NCBI GenBank assembly: GCA_007922305.1
Contig: ML677329.1
Location: forward strand, 2,880,271 to 2,944,270
Origin: Dermatemys mawii
Lineage: Eukaryota > Chordata > Testudines > Dermatemydidae
Reading direction: 5' to 3'
Length of the DNA stretch: 64,000 nucleotides
The notes under the pieces are model-generated. The model did no database searches. It was given only the letters and a program-made list of their open reading frames with translations, and was not told the DNA's origin. Shown in pieces: positions 23,001-35,168 of the stretch. Position 1 is the stretch's first letter. The number at the start of each line of letters is the position of its first letter. The position numbers and the translations under genes are program-made.

Positions 23001-23215
23001 GAACATTTAAATAAAAATATGTTCATTGACTCTTTGGGCTTGAACTAAAAGTACAGTAGCACATTTGGGGCACACCTTAACTCACTAATCAGCCAGGAAT
23101 TGTCTGCTCCTGTGAAAGGAAAAATGGTGATGTGAATGACTTTAGAAGATCTTGGGTGTGTGTTCACTGACTTAGATTCCAATAGGTAACTAAAACTGTA
23201 ATTGTTTTTTAATGA
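20010..23215 (+). other. LEF1: LEF1 intron 3, unique-looking segment
   Basis: AT-rich with poly-T at about 21750-21768. A possible MITE end (AAGCCATGTCTACATTAGC) lies near 21822-21840, but no matching second end was found. No ORF of interest. Confidence 0.5.
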
Positions 23216-24170
23216 AGACACAAGAACAACCATACTGGGTTAGACCAATGGTCTATCTGGCCACTATCAGACAGAGGATACTAGACTAATGTCAGGTGCT
23301 TCAGAGGGAATGAACAGAACAGAGCAATCATGAAGTGATCCATTCCATCATCCACTCTGAACTTCTGGCAAACAGAGGATAGGGACACTCAGAGCATGGT
23401 GTTGCATCCCTGACCATCCTGGCTAATAGCCATTGATGACCTATCCTCCATGAACTTATCTTGTTCCTTCCTTTTTGAACCCTATTATGCTTTTGGCCTT
23501 CACAACATCCACTGCAAGGAGTTCCAAGAGGTTGACTTTGTGTTGGGTGAAGAACTACTTCCTTTTGTTTTGTTTTTAAACCTGAGGCCTGTTAATTTTA
23601 TTGGGTGACACCTGGTTTGTGTGTTATATGGAGGAGTAAATAATGCATTCTTGTTCACTTTTTCCACACAAGTCAAGATTTTATAGAGTTCTATCATATT
23701 GCCCCACCCCTTAGTCGTCTCTTTTCTAAGCTAAAAAATCCCAGTCTCTTTAATCTCTCCTCATCTGAAAGCTGTCCATGTCCCTAATTTTTGTTGCCCT
23801 TCTCTGTACCTTTTCTAATACCTTTTTTGGGATGGGGCAACCAGATCTGCACACAGTAGTCAAGATGTGCATGCCCTAGATTTATATAGAGGCATTGTGA
23901 TATTTTCTGTCTTATTAGCTACCTTTCCTAATTTCTAACAGTGTTTGTTTGCTTTTTTGGCTGCTGCCGCCCAATAAGTGGATGTTTTCAGAGAACTATC
24001 CACAATGAGTCCAAAATCTTTCTTGAGTGATAGTAGCTTATTTAGACCTCATCATTTTGTATGTATAGTTGGGATTGTTTTCCAATGTGCGTTACTTTGC
24101 ATGTATCAATATTGAATTTCATCTGCCATTTTGTTGCCCAGTAACCCAGTTTTGTAACAATTTATTTCTG
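23216..24170 (-). mobile_element. CR1 LINE, 5'-truncated, degraded
   Basis: Read on the + strand it starts with ACCATACTGGGTTAGACCAATGG, the inverse complement of a turtle CR1 3' end, and continues through the C-terminal part of the reverse transcriptase ORF to about 24170. The - strand retains phrases such as ELYKI and VEKVNK, but stops and frameshifts abound. It shares the family and orientation of the copy at 54906-56780 but is more diverged. Confidence 0.88.
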
Positions 24171-25202
24171 AGGTAGGAAGATAAGATCTTATCTGAAAAA
24201 TTAACTGTCCTCCATGGAGATGAAAGCAGACTTGAATGTGTGTGTGTTTTTAACATAGTTGGGAATATGTCTGAGTAGTCAAATTTGGCTAGCAGACCAT
24301 CATTATTAAGTTACTTAGCTTTTACCGCATCTTTATTAAGTGTAATTTAAATAGCAAACATACTGTTGACACTACTTGTAACTTTACACTTTTGTGTATA
24401 GAACCATTTTGGTTGTATTTATTATGCGAGACCAGGATTGATGTGCTCCCAAAGGTTTTCATCCACACAAGTGTTTCTGTAATCAACATTCAGGGCTTCA
24501 TTTCAAGTGCCACTGCATAACGGTTTAGGTAGATCCTACTTAACCTGAACTGATGCACTGGGTCTCTTGGGAGTCTGTGATTCCACTTCACAGCATGTAG
24601 GCACATATGCCTTCTAGAAATTTTCTAGGCTTTATGCCAGTATTTGCTGCAGTGTGTGTGGGGTGTGTGTTTGCTGGGGAATCCTAATAATGCTGTCTCA
24701 AATAGCAAAATATTTTTTGTTTTTGGAGATGATACTTCGTTCACCTTCTTGAGGATAAGGGAGGCTTAAAATGTATTTTAATGAAAATACATACTATCTT
24801 TTATTACAGCAGAACCTAAAGGCCCCACTATACTAGACTCTGTACATACTCTCAAACTCTTTAAGGGACTCCCTGCCATGCTATTTAAATCAACTGCAAG
24901 TATTTAAACAAAGGGAAAAAACAACACACCAGAGAGGGAGACCTAGTGGAATTTTAAAGCCTGATCCTGAAAGGTGAAGGAAGTTGAATTCCCAGTGATG
25001 TCAATGAGAGTTCTACTTTTCACTGGATGTCTGGCTTTGGGCTGTAAGTGGCAAAGCTTTGCGGTAGGTTTGTAGGACAGGTGCCGGTGCTAGGGATGAG
25101 AGGACAACCATTCTGGCAGTGCCCAAATAGGCATCTGGGAAGGACCATAAACAGAAAAAAGGGAACATGGTCTGGTAGCCTTTGTAGCATATGGATATAA
25201 GC

Positions 25203-25600
25203 AAGGCTGTCCCTACCCATACGCAAAGTACACAGCTGTGTAGGGCACCAGGAAATTTGGTGGTGCCTTGTGCAGGTGTGTGCTGCTCCAGTCCCTGCCC
25301 CTTCCCCATGGCTCCTGCCCTTGCTCAGTCCCTGCCCCAGGTCCACCCCCACTCCACTCCTTCCCCAAAGCCTCCACCTTAGCTGTGCCCTTTCCCTCCC
25401 GTTCCACCCCTTCCCCTCCCCCCCTTACCCCTTCCTTAAAGCCTCGAGTCCCAGCCTGCTCCTACTCCCCTGAGGTTTGCAACAGGGTCTGGTCTGCACT
25501 CACTGACCGCTGGGGAGTGCTGGCAGGGTGTGGGACTGGTTCCTCCCAAGCCAGCCTCCCCCCATGCGAGGAGGTCTGCATAGGGCCCCAGAATAGCTAG
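25203..25600 (-). repeat. Pyrimidine-rich interspersed repeat, inverted copy A
   Basis: It begins GGCTGTCCCTACCCATACGC and includes AAAGTACACAGCTGTGTAGG and GCACCAGGAAATTTGG, followed by C/T-rich sequence. The inverse complement of the same unit is at about 51185-51585. I recognise the family from turtle genomes but cannot class it. The open frames within it are composition artefacts. Confidence 0.75.
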
Positions 25601-25914
25601 AGATGGCTTTTGATACCAGATAAATGTATTGTAGAAAGCTCAAAAGAGGTAAACTTGTAAGTTATGGGGCTGTAAACTTCCAGCTCAAGGTTCACCAACT
25701 GCTCAGACATTTTCTAAGGGGTTTGTCCCTCAGCTGCATTATGGGGGTTATAATTTCATTTTGTCTGTATTTTTCCCCTATATATTAAAAGAATGACTTG
25801 AAACTAAGTGCTTATGAAAGTGACCTGGGTGGCATTTGTCTCCCCCCCCCCCCGGTTCTTACGTGTTAGCACCTCTACCCACTTCCCTACTTTTTATTTA
25901 TGGACCACATAATT

Positions 25915-25985
25915 TATGTGTTATACAGATGATCAGACTAGATGATCACAATTGTATGTCTGGCCTTGGAATCTGTGAGTCTAAT
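25915..25985 (+). mobile_element. CR1-type LINE 3' tail fragment
   Basis: GATCAGACTAGATGATCACA followed by CTGGCCTTGGAATCTGTGA matches the conserved 3' end of a turtle CR1 subfamily. Only the tail remains. Confidence 0.65.
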
Positions 25986-26039
25986 GAGTGTTTTATTGAG
26001 TTCTAGTATTAAAAAGGCTTGCTAGTTTTAGAAATTACA

Positions 26040-26490
26040 GTTACAAGGGAAAGTCTCTATAACATGGTGGTCTGTCCAGCAGTAATATATGGTGCTGAAT
26101 GTTTGGCAACAAAGAAGAAATGTGAGCAGACAATCTGTTGAACAGAAATGTGACTGTTGAGATGGATGAATGGTGTAAGCAAGAAATACCATGTGAGGAA
26201 TGTATATACAAGTAACATTAATAAAGGAAAAAATGAGGGAGTACGGGCTTGGACACTTTGGTCATATAATGCGCAGTCTTGACAACTATGTGAGTAATAG
26301 TCCCACAGATCAAGAATGAAGGATAAAAGATAGAGGAAGATTCAAGAAGAAGTGGTGGGATGTCACAAAGGAAGACGTGTTAGCAGGTGGTACGATAGAC
26401 GATATGGCGTTACACAGAGTACCTTGAAGGCAGAGGATTTGTAGAGCAGATGCTGTTTGTGGGATTAACACAAGGAAGAAAACTCTTTAG
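26040..26490 (+). pseudogene. RTE-like LINE reverse transcriptase C-terminus, decayed
   Basis: Translation in shifting + frames gives an ordered set of phrases: VCPAVIYGAECLATKKK, LLRWMNGVSKK, LGHFGHIMRSLDNYV, GRFKKKWWDV, DDMALHRV and RRQRICRADAVCGINTRKK-like. This order (YGAE-W, RWM-G, FGHIMR, GR-KKKW-D, ADPV-like end) is that of the C-terminal end of RTE-type non-LTR retrotransposon polyproteins. In-frame stops and at least two frame changes show that it is dead. No 5' part is visible. Confidence 0.75.
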
Positions 26491-28639
26491 AAATTACAGT
26501 ACAGACCACTAACTAGTGCAGTACTTCATTTTACAAATGTAGAATATGTAGTTTTATTTACAAACAAAGTTGTGTCTCTGATGTGGATCTTATTTGCTAA
26601 TTACAAAGTTCAGTAAATTGCAGTGCATGTGCTGGCTTTACTGCAGTGCTTTAAAAGACAAGACCCAAACTTTGTTGTTTTGAATTATTATATCATGCTG
26701 TAGTTATTGTGGTACCATGGCTGGGGGTGGACTCAGGGAGGGGTGCGGTGCGGGGAAATGAAACAGACTGGTTTAAAAAACAACAACAAAAAAACCTCAG
26801 CATATTATAACCATGATTGATCCCACCGTGGCTGCAGCTTCACTGAAGTAGTCTAAAAGCTGTCTTCCTGAGGAAAGCTTGGCATTTGTCTTGCCCTTCA
26901 GAGTACGGCTGTCTCTTCTGCTGTGATAGCATTTTAAAGTTCACTGGGTAACTCTTTGACTAAAGAGCCTAGGAATGATTGTAATGAGTTACTTTTACAA
27001 AACAATTCTCTTTTCACCTTTTTGATATCACACTTGTCCTCTTCTAACTTGATTAAACTCCAGATTTTTTGCCCCCAGAGTAAGGGTTATTATTGTATTT
27101 AGACTTGTAACTCTGCTTCAGTGCATTCAGTGGTGTTTTTTAAAACTGCTTCTACTGGCACTGGTCAGTGGAAGCAGAAAGCAGACTGAGGTTTGACTAA
27201 TCTAATTTCATGTAAAAACTCATGAGTGTTTCAAGAGATGCTGATTTTTGGTATGGACTGTTTATATGTGAATTGCCTGGTTTAAAAGAGAAAAATCTTG
27301 CTAGTCTATATCTGCAGCTCCTTCCAAAACTCTAACCACACAGTTTCATTCTGGCTTTGTCTCATGTCAGTATATGCAGGGCAAGATCAGATGAGATACT
27401 TTGATGCCTCACAGATAACAAGAATTTGCAGACCTTTGGGGAATAGGCAAAGGAGGAAGAGTGGAAAAACTTGCAATGAGCTTCCTTCCTCCACTTTGAA
27501 TATCTAAGGCTATGCAGGCCACAAGATACAGTTACTGTTACTCCTGGCAATCTAAGGTTTAGAAACAGATGGCTGGACTAAGCATAAATCAATAACTTCC
27601 TGAGGGGGAGGGGAAAGAATTTTCTATACTGTCAGTGATTGCTGGACTTCAGGAGGTGGCTCACCCCTCACTCAGTTGCCTTTTGTGGCCTTTAGAGCCT
27701 CATGGTTCCTTCCTCTTTCTCCTGATGATTGACTGCTAAAATAGAGCTGCCAGCTGGGGGAAGCCAAGCAACTTCAGATTCAGCTTCTGTGAAAATTTTT
27801 TTGGGACTCAGCAAGTTCAGGTGAGAAGGAACACGTGTTCCTCTCCTCCCCCATCCCCCCCCCCATGGAGCATGATGTCATTTAAGCATCTCTAAGTCTT
27901 GGTGGGGATGGGATGGCGGCAGAATGCCTAGTCCAACATTCACATTGTTAGAGATGGCCATACAAGGCAGCATCCTTAGTGGGTGTGGAATTTGTGTGGG
28001 CCAGTACCTGCAGAAGTTTTAGGCTGGATTGAGCCTTTCAGTAAACATTTTTGTAGACTTTATTCTAACATATAAGGATCTTTATATAAATAAAACCATG
28101 TGTAAACCTGTGCAGTGCTAATTGAGGACATTGTGCTATGTCAATCTGATAAGAATTACAAAGGAACTGGTTTTTGGTTTTGTTTGTTTAAAAAAACTGA
28201 ATAGCAAAATAATAGTGCAGAAAACACTTTCAGTGATAAGTGTCTCTAGAAACACAGACATAGGGTTTTTTTTCCCTTCAAGGGCACAAATGGTGAAGTA
28301 GTCTTACAGCATCAGGTAGATATGGCCTTACACCCCCATTTGCTTCTCTAAAACTTGAACCAAAACTGCAAAATCTTAATATTTGTATTCAGGCTCTTAA
28401 AACTTGTCCCCTTCTCACCTATCTGCTGTGAACTTAAGTAATCTCTTAAAAACTGAGTGTATGATTGGAACTGTGACTTCACTGAAATAGTGATTTCGGT
28501 TGTTAGCATTAGAACCCCTCTCTTTCCTTCACTTTCATATCCCATAACCCTTGTGACTGGGAGAAGAGGAAGTCTCGTGGCTGGTAAATATTTTAACTAA
28601 ATTGGCGCAGGTGGTTTATTGCAGTGATCCCAACCCAAG
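26491..28639 (+). other. LEF1: LEF1 intron 3, unique-looking segment
   Basis: No recognised element. It contains low-complexity patches such as a C-run at 27850-27861 and an A/C-rich patch near 26775-26800. Confidence 0.5.
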
Positions 28640-28647
28640 GAATAAAG

Positions 28648-28874
28648 TTGGGGTTCTCAAACTGGGGGTCGTAACTCCTCAGAGGTTCGTGAGGTTATTA
28701 CATGGGGGTCGCGAGCTGCCAGCCTCCATCCCTGTATTGTGCTTCACCTCCAACATTTATAATCATGTTTTAAACACACCCACACTTTTTTATTTAACTT
28801 ATAATAGGGAGGGGTCGTGCTCAGATGCTTGCTTTGTGAAAAGGGTCACCATTACAGAAGTTTGAGAACCAGTG
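28648..28874. mobile_element. Nonautonomous hAT element with 8-bp target duplication
   Basis: The termini GGGGTTCTCAAACT and AGTTTGAGAACCAGTG are inverse complements with one or two changes. GAATAAAG flanks both sides (28640-28647 and 28875-28882). The internal sequence (GGGGGTCG..., TTATTACATGGGGGTCGCGAG) matches a turtle hAT family that I recognise. It has no transposase. The 87-codon frame across it is incidental. Confidence 0.85.
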
Positions 28875-28882
28875 GAATAAAG

Positions 28883-31800
28883 CAATAAGGCTTAAAAATG
28901 GGTATTTGTGCCATTAAGCTTTTGGACTGAAGAGTGACTGTGTATGGATGGGCACAAAGGAAGAGAATAAACAGGATATGTTTCACTCAAATTCCTTCAC
29001 CTAACTGTTGTCTAATGCACTGGATTTTTTTTCTGGGAACTATTGCAGTACATGGCTATGGGATAAAGAGCATTTCTTATCAGAATTGTATGTAAAAGTT
29101 GACTGACTGTATTCTTGGTAGTAAAGGGGTATTAACAGAACTGCCATAAGGGCCCCAAGTAGAGGAGACTAAAATATTTTGTTCAAAACTTTCTTGACAA
29201 AGGCCTTTTTGGAAAAATAAAAGATCATAGAAAGCTTTTCCCCCCAAAAAACTTCCCATTTTTTTGACAAAATTGATTTGTGTATGTTGGTTTAAGTAGA
29301 GTTTTGAGGTTCCTTTCCTATTTTTCAGAGGAAAACAGATGGAAGGAGTTTTTGTGTGTAACACATAAAGCTCTGTCTCCTTTTCTTTGCACAACAAAAA
29401 AAAAAGTATATGGCCTGTGTTGTCCACAATAGAACAATATTTATCTCAATGACAGAATCAAACTTATATTTCCCCAACTGAAGAGAGCTCATGGATCAGA
29501 AAAAATAGACTTGTGTTGACTTTTACTGGGAGAGGTTCACAGTAGACAGTTGGGCTGTGAAGAACCAGTCCTTCAGGAGAGCAGGACTGGCTGTGCAAGG
29601 CTACCAACTTGTTTAGTAGGATGGGTGGGGATGAGAGGGACTGGATTGGAGCACAATACTGTTTTGCAGTATTAAACAATAATAAAAAATGCTCCTACAA
29701 AAGTGCTGAGCACCATAATAATTAAATCCGTGGTAACCACACAGCAGCATTAATCTCACTTTCTATATTCTCACACTGAGTCCATAGACTTCATTAATCA
29801 AATGGAGTTAAGTTTATCTTCGCCAGCTAACAAAATGGAAAACCCACTTGTTTCCCCTGCTTCCCTCTAGAAAAATCATCCCTAAGAACGTATCCTAAAA
29901 GCCCTGTAGTATATAAATGGCTTTTACAGTAGGTCCAATTTTGATTTTCTGGACAAACATGTTCTGCACCAGCTTCAGCCTTTGAATGGCTTTAAGGAGT
30001 AGCCCATGCAGAACACATTAGAATAGTCTAATCTTGAAGTGACAAAGGCATATAACAGCAAGATTTGCCTCCATAAGAAAGAGGGACTAGAGCAGAGAAG
30101 ATTTCCTATCAAGAATCCCCAAGATAAGGGGGTCACTATGACTAAAGAAATAAAAGAGCAAACATTAAAACAATGCAGGAAAAAAAGAGGGGTTGGCTTA
30201 AAAAAAAAAGGAATAAATGGATGTTCATAATATTTTAAAATTGCATTGCTTGTATTTTTACATGTTGTTCCATTCCTGCATCAGCGCACCCACACATTTA
30301 AGACATTAACTGGCAGCTGACCTGTTTCTATTAGATTCCTGCTATATTTTTAAGATAGTTGCCATCTAAGTATTTCAGAATAGTAAAAAGTATTTACCAG
30401 AATAGCCAACACTGCACATCTGTGGCCCGAGTACTGTTTTAGAGTTGCGGTGTGGTTATTGATGCTACTCTCCTTTTCTCTTTACCTCACCTCTGTTTCC
30501 TCAAATTGTTAAGTTACTGGAAGAAAACTTTAAAGTTTATCTGGTTTATGCATGTTTTTTAAAATCAGAATCTGGAAAGTTTGTCTTGATTAAAGACAAA
30601 TCCAGTTTGTTTTCATTTGTGCTGTCAAAATTTGTCATAGAGGTTTGCATTGAGTGTTTGGCCATTCTAAAAAGCATTGCTGTGGCAGGAACAATTTTAA
30701 AATGGCATAATAGTGGGGTGTGTGTGTGTATGAAAGAGAGAGACTGTACAGGCGCTTCTGTGGAGAAAAAGCCTTGAAGGAAGCTGTGCTTTTTTTTTTC
30801 TTTCTTTTTTTAAGTCCTTTAGATAACTAATGAGGATTTTATGCATTTCTAAAATGGACACGTGATGCATTACAAATGCACGAATGAACCATTGTCTGCT
30901 TATTCAAAAAGATGGAAAAGGGAGACAATCCTTGCACGTCTATTATTTCACCTTACGTAAGGTGCTTAGAAAGTAAAAATATTTTCTCCAATTTGACTCA
31001 TTTATCCATTTGTATTTTAACAGAAGGCTTTTTGCTTGAAAAAGCAGGTGCATAGTGATTGGCTCATTTTGTGTGGTCCAGGCTATAAAAAAACCCCCTC
31101 TGTTCTTTCCATATGAAAGACATGTTTTTAATTGTGTGAAATGTGTATAATTTGTGTGTTTGTTTTTTTTATTTCATATTAAAAACAAATGCTTCTCTCC
31201 CTGAACTTTGCATGTTTCAAACAGACTTGTGAAAATGTCATCTTCAGCTTTTGTTACTTTAAAATAGCTATTGGTGATGTCAGAGTCAATACTAAAAGCA
31301 TTAAGAATGCTGGCAGAATGTAATGCAGCTGCAATCCAACATGATGTTAGAAATGGGGTTGAGAGCATAAAGGCTTTCCATATTCCCAGGGCGCACAACT
31401 GCTTGCGGCCTTGGCTTTGATCTCTTCAAAGGCTGCTGCCTCCTCCTAGATGGAGAGACTTGGCTGCCACTCGCTTGCATTGAAAAAAGGCAGAGGTCTC
31501 TATTCAGGCAGAAATCAATCATTGTGCAGAAACAATTATGTGTAATTCAACCATCATGAAAACAGGACGAGATTATGGGTTTGTTACCTGAGTTACTGTG
31601 TGGAGATGGGGAACAGAGAACGCTGGAGTCCTGCTGACATGCCACATCTTGATGACAATTAGAGACATATGAATGATGTGGGCGGGGGAGGCAGGATGAC
31701 AAATGCTGGTCACGCTGTCCAGCAGAGCAGAAAATGAGGTTACAATTGGGAGATAATGTTTGCATATGTAACCATATTTCAGAAAGCTGGGCAAATTCAG

Positions 31801-33040
31801 GGAGTAGATGAGATGGGCTGTCATAAACAAGGGGTGTGTGTGCAGTGTGTATTGACTTTCTGTAATATAAAATATATCACCAGTATAGGAAATCTGAGTG
31901 CCTGCTTTTATTTTACAGAACGGATTATTTAAAACATCTTAGGAAGCTTTTGGGGACGGGGAGGAAGAGAACTACTAGATAAAGAGGGGACTTTCAGATC
32001 GTTACAAAGGAGGTGTAATGTAGAAATGACAATGTTTTTAATTGCCCATTGATTTGATTTCCTATCTCAGAATATGCTAGTGTTAATGTTTGTGTTGACA
32101 CATTTCTGTTTCTGCACAAATGTGTCTATCTCCCCCTTTATGTGGGGTATTAAGTTCATTTCATATGATTAATCTTCAAGTAATTGTGTGTGGTGGTTTT
32201 GAGACTTGCATGGTAGTGTGTTTGGCTGTGGCAGTCTCGTACATAATATAACATGACCTGGAATGGTGTCCTTATGTTGAGAATAAGGGTCTCCCTCCCC
32301 TCCGAGGAGTAATCTGTGGTTCACAAAGTTTCTCTTTTAAATAAGTCTTCATGACTACTGTGTATGCCAGTACTCCTTATTCAAAATCTTTTTACCTATA
32401 AACATAAAGCCTTAAAATAGCCTTCCTTCCTCCCCGCACCCAAAAGCAAAATAAAACAGATAGATGACTGATTATAAAATAGTATCACTGTTTAGTTTGA
32501 TACATAGGACTAAGTTTACCTTTTATGCTGCTGAAGCTTAGACATCAGAGGCGTGAGAGCTGCTTTGAGTTACAGATCTTCAAACAATAAGTCAAAACAA
32601 AAAATCAATCCCTCCGGTCCTTGGGTGCAGTTATCTAAAGATAAAAGAGAAAAATAAAGTTATGCTAAAGCTGATAGAGGAAAGGAACAGATATGCCAAG
32701 GAAACACAGAGGACAAGTGCAGAGTTGAAGTGGGCCTAGTGTGAGCCAACATCAATGAAATTTTATCTTATCAAAAAGTTTTAGGGTTGCCAATTCTTTT
32801 CAAACTGGATTCAGTCTGCTCCAGGGCTGCCTGGAGCATTTGCTTCAATACAGTTGCTCCCCCTCACCCTCTTAAATATAGCCCCACAGGAATTCGATTG
32901 CATGTTACTTAACGGTATAAAACTTTGCTGCAGACTTCAACAATATATGAGAGGTTCTGATAGTTCCTTGATATTTTATATATAAATGGAGAGTTCTTTT
33001 TAAAATGTTTAGTGAAAAGTATAAACTTAAATGAAAAGTA
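28883..33040 (+). other. LEF1: LEF1 intron 3, mostly unique; possible LINE-like fragment at 29930-30090
   Basis: At 29930-30090 the phrases TTCTGCACCAGCTTCAGCC, ATGGCTTTAAGGAGTAGCCC and AGAATAGTCTAATCTTGAAG recall a widespread amniote repeat, class uncertain. The rest is AT-rich, with a TG/AG microsatellite near 30717-30743. No exon is apparent. Confidence 0.45.
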
Positions 33041-33828
33041 AGACTGTCAATTAATCGTAGTTTTAATCACATTGTTAAACAATAGAATACCTATTGAAAT
33101 TTATTAAATATTTTGGATGTTCTACAGTTTCATATATTGTATTCTGTGTTGTAATTAAAATCAAAGTATATATATATTGCACTGTAAAATGATAAATAAA
33201 AGAAATAGTATTTTTCAGTTTACCTCATAGAAGTACTGTAATGCAATCTCTTTGTTGTGAAAGTGCAATTTGCGAATGTAGATTTTTTTTTTTGTTACAT
33301 AACTGCACTCAAAAGCAAAACAGAGCCTTCAAGTCCACTCAGTCCTACTTCTTGTTCAGCCAATTGCTAAAACAAACAAGTTTGTTTACATTTGCAGGAG
33401 ATAATGCTGTTCACTTCTTATTTAAGGCATCACCTGAAAATGAGAACAGGCATTCTCATGGCACAGTTGTAGCCAGCATTGCAAGGTATTTGTGTCACAT
33501 ATACTAAACATTCATATGCCCCTTCATGCTTTGGCCACCCTTCCAGAAGACATGCTTCCATGCTGATGCTGCTTATTTTTTTTAAAAAAATCATTAATTA
33601 AATTTATGACTGAACTCCTTGGGGGAGAATTGTATGTCCCCTACTCTGTTTTACCCACATTCTGCCATATATTTGACTTTCTAACAGTCTTGGATGATGA
33701 CCCAGAACATGTTCATTTTGTGAACACTTTCACTTCAGATTTCACGAAATGCAAAGAAGGTACCAATGTGAGATTTCTAAAGATAGCTACAGCATTCGAC
33801 CCAAAGTTTAAGAATCTGAAATGCTGTC
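33041..33828 (+). mobile_element. hAT transposon remnant with transposase/ZBED-like fragment
   Basis: It starts near ACTGTCAATTAATCG, a terminus I recognise from a turtle hAT family with ATTAATCG repeats. The first ~550 bp look like an inverse complement of the element's 3' end, and transposase-derived sequence follows. The + frame at 33606-33828 gives DDDPEHVHFVNTF and then FLKIATAFDPKFKNLKC. This fits the hAT/ZBED signature (ATALDPRFKxLK), just before the C-terminal dimerisation domain. The frame is cut off where LTR-derived sequence begins, so the element is right-truncated and dead. Confidence 0.8.
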
Positions 33829-34154
33829 CCCTTTTGCGGGTCCTTAACCTGGTCCACAGCCTGGGGCTTTGTTAGGCTGGAGCTCCCCAGCTCCTTCTGC
33901 CCTTTCCCAGCACTGCTATACCGTAGATACCCTCCTTAGCTTCTCAGGCAGCCAGGTCCTCTTCTCTCCAGAAAGCTGGAGAGAGTCTGTCTCCTTTTGG
34001 TCCCCTGCCCTCTTATAAGAGCCATCTGGGCCCTGATTGCAGTGGCTACAGCTGTGACTATTTCCCAATCAGCCCTGCTTTTCCCTTGCCACAGCCCTTT
34101 CCCAGGGCTGTTTTATTCCCTTCAGAGCAGAAGTGGGGTGACCACCCTGCCACA
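33829..34154. mobile_element. LTR fragment, second copy of the 19288-20004 family
   Basis: It corresponds to the right half of the solo LTR at 19288-20004: GCCTGGGGCTTTGTTAGG, GCTGGAGCTCCCCAGCTCC, CTTATAAGAGCC (TATA-like; CTTACAAGAGCC in the other copy), CCAATCAGCC, and an end at CCCTGCCACA. The left half is missing and hAT sequence abuts directly, so it is a truncated or recombined copy without target duplication. Confidence 0.8.
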
Positions 34155-34949
34155 CACCTGCTTTGCTATGTATTCAAATGTAGCAGAGTTTAAAACCACA
34201 TTCACAGCTTGTTTTTTCTTTAAAGAAAAAAACCTGTTAACTTTGATCACATACTTGCCACCACAATTAGACTTTGGTATTACAAAAAGTGGAAAATATA
34301 TACTCATGTAACCATGCTGTGTAAAATAGAATTGGTGTAACCAGTTCTATTAGTATTATTTTTGTAATGAGCATTTTTCTATAAAAATGCTCAACTTTGT
34401 TCTTAGTTCCTTTAATGTGACACAACCAGTGATGTCTGTCTGATGTTTGTGGGTACAGAATGCCCACTTGACCTCAATTGGAGAAGCAGTAAGTGTGCAG
34501 TACCTCTGAAAAATAGGACTTCGGTGCTCTGATTTCAGAGGCTTGTAGGAAAACTTCAGAGGTAGAATTGGGTTTGGTTTGAATCAAAACTTTTTACCTT
34601 TCTAGACTAAAAGGAAAGATCTTAAGTCCTAAATTTGAACAGACTCCGGAAACATCTACCCTTTTGTATTAAAAGTACTTCTTAATGCTCATTTTAAAAA
34701 TCAATCAAGCTATGAAGTAGCATTTTTAAGAGGTACTTGATGAAATGTAGGTGCCAAAAATCAAGAACTCCTCTCACTATATTTCAGGACTAGACCTGTA
34801 CCAAAAACATACAATAACTCCTGCTTTTAATTGTAAGAATATGGGAAGTAAAATTCCTACAAGAATTTTTGTTCCAGAAGAGGCATGAACTTGGGACTCG
34901 TTACCTTAGAAAGTACTGAACTTGCAATATTAACAGAATAGTGTTACAT
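34155..34949 (+). other. LEF1: LEF1 intron 3, nothing recognised
   Basis: AT-rich unique-looking DNA without gene-like frames or identified repeats. Confidence 0.5.
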
Positions 34950-35168
34950 CACTTCTCAAATTGTGGCTCATGGAGCACTTGCTAGTGATCTGCAGAGAGC
35001 TGGCTGTTCGCCTGGTGCTAAATTGCATTTAATGGCAGCTAAAAATTCATAGCTTTTTCCATGTAAGCAGTTTCAGTAGCTGCCAGAAGGATGTTATGGG
35101 CTCACAAATGGGAGGGAAAAGGGGGGACCACAACGTATTCTGTATGAAGTTGTGGTCCATATTGTGAC
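34950..35168. mobile_element. Probable nonautonomous hAT/MITE
   Basis: CTCAAATTGTGGCTCATGGAGC, ATCTGCAGAGAGCTGGCTG and TGCATTTAATGGCAGCTAAAA, then a purine-rich stretch and TTGTGGTCCATATTGTGA, match in order a turtle repeat I recognise. Ends are degraded and no clear target duplication was found. Confidence 0.55.
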
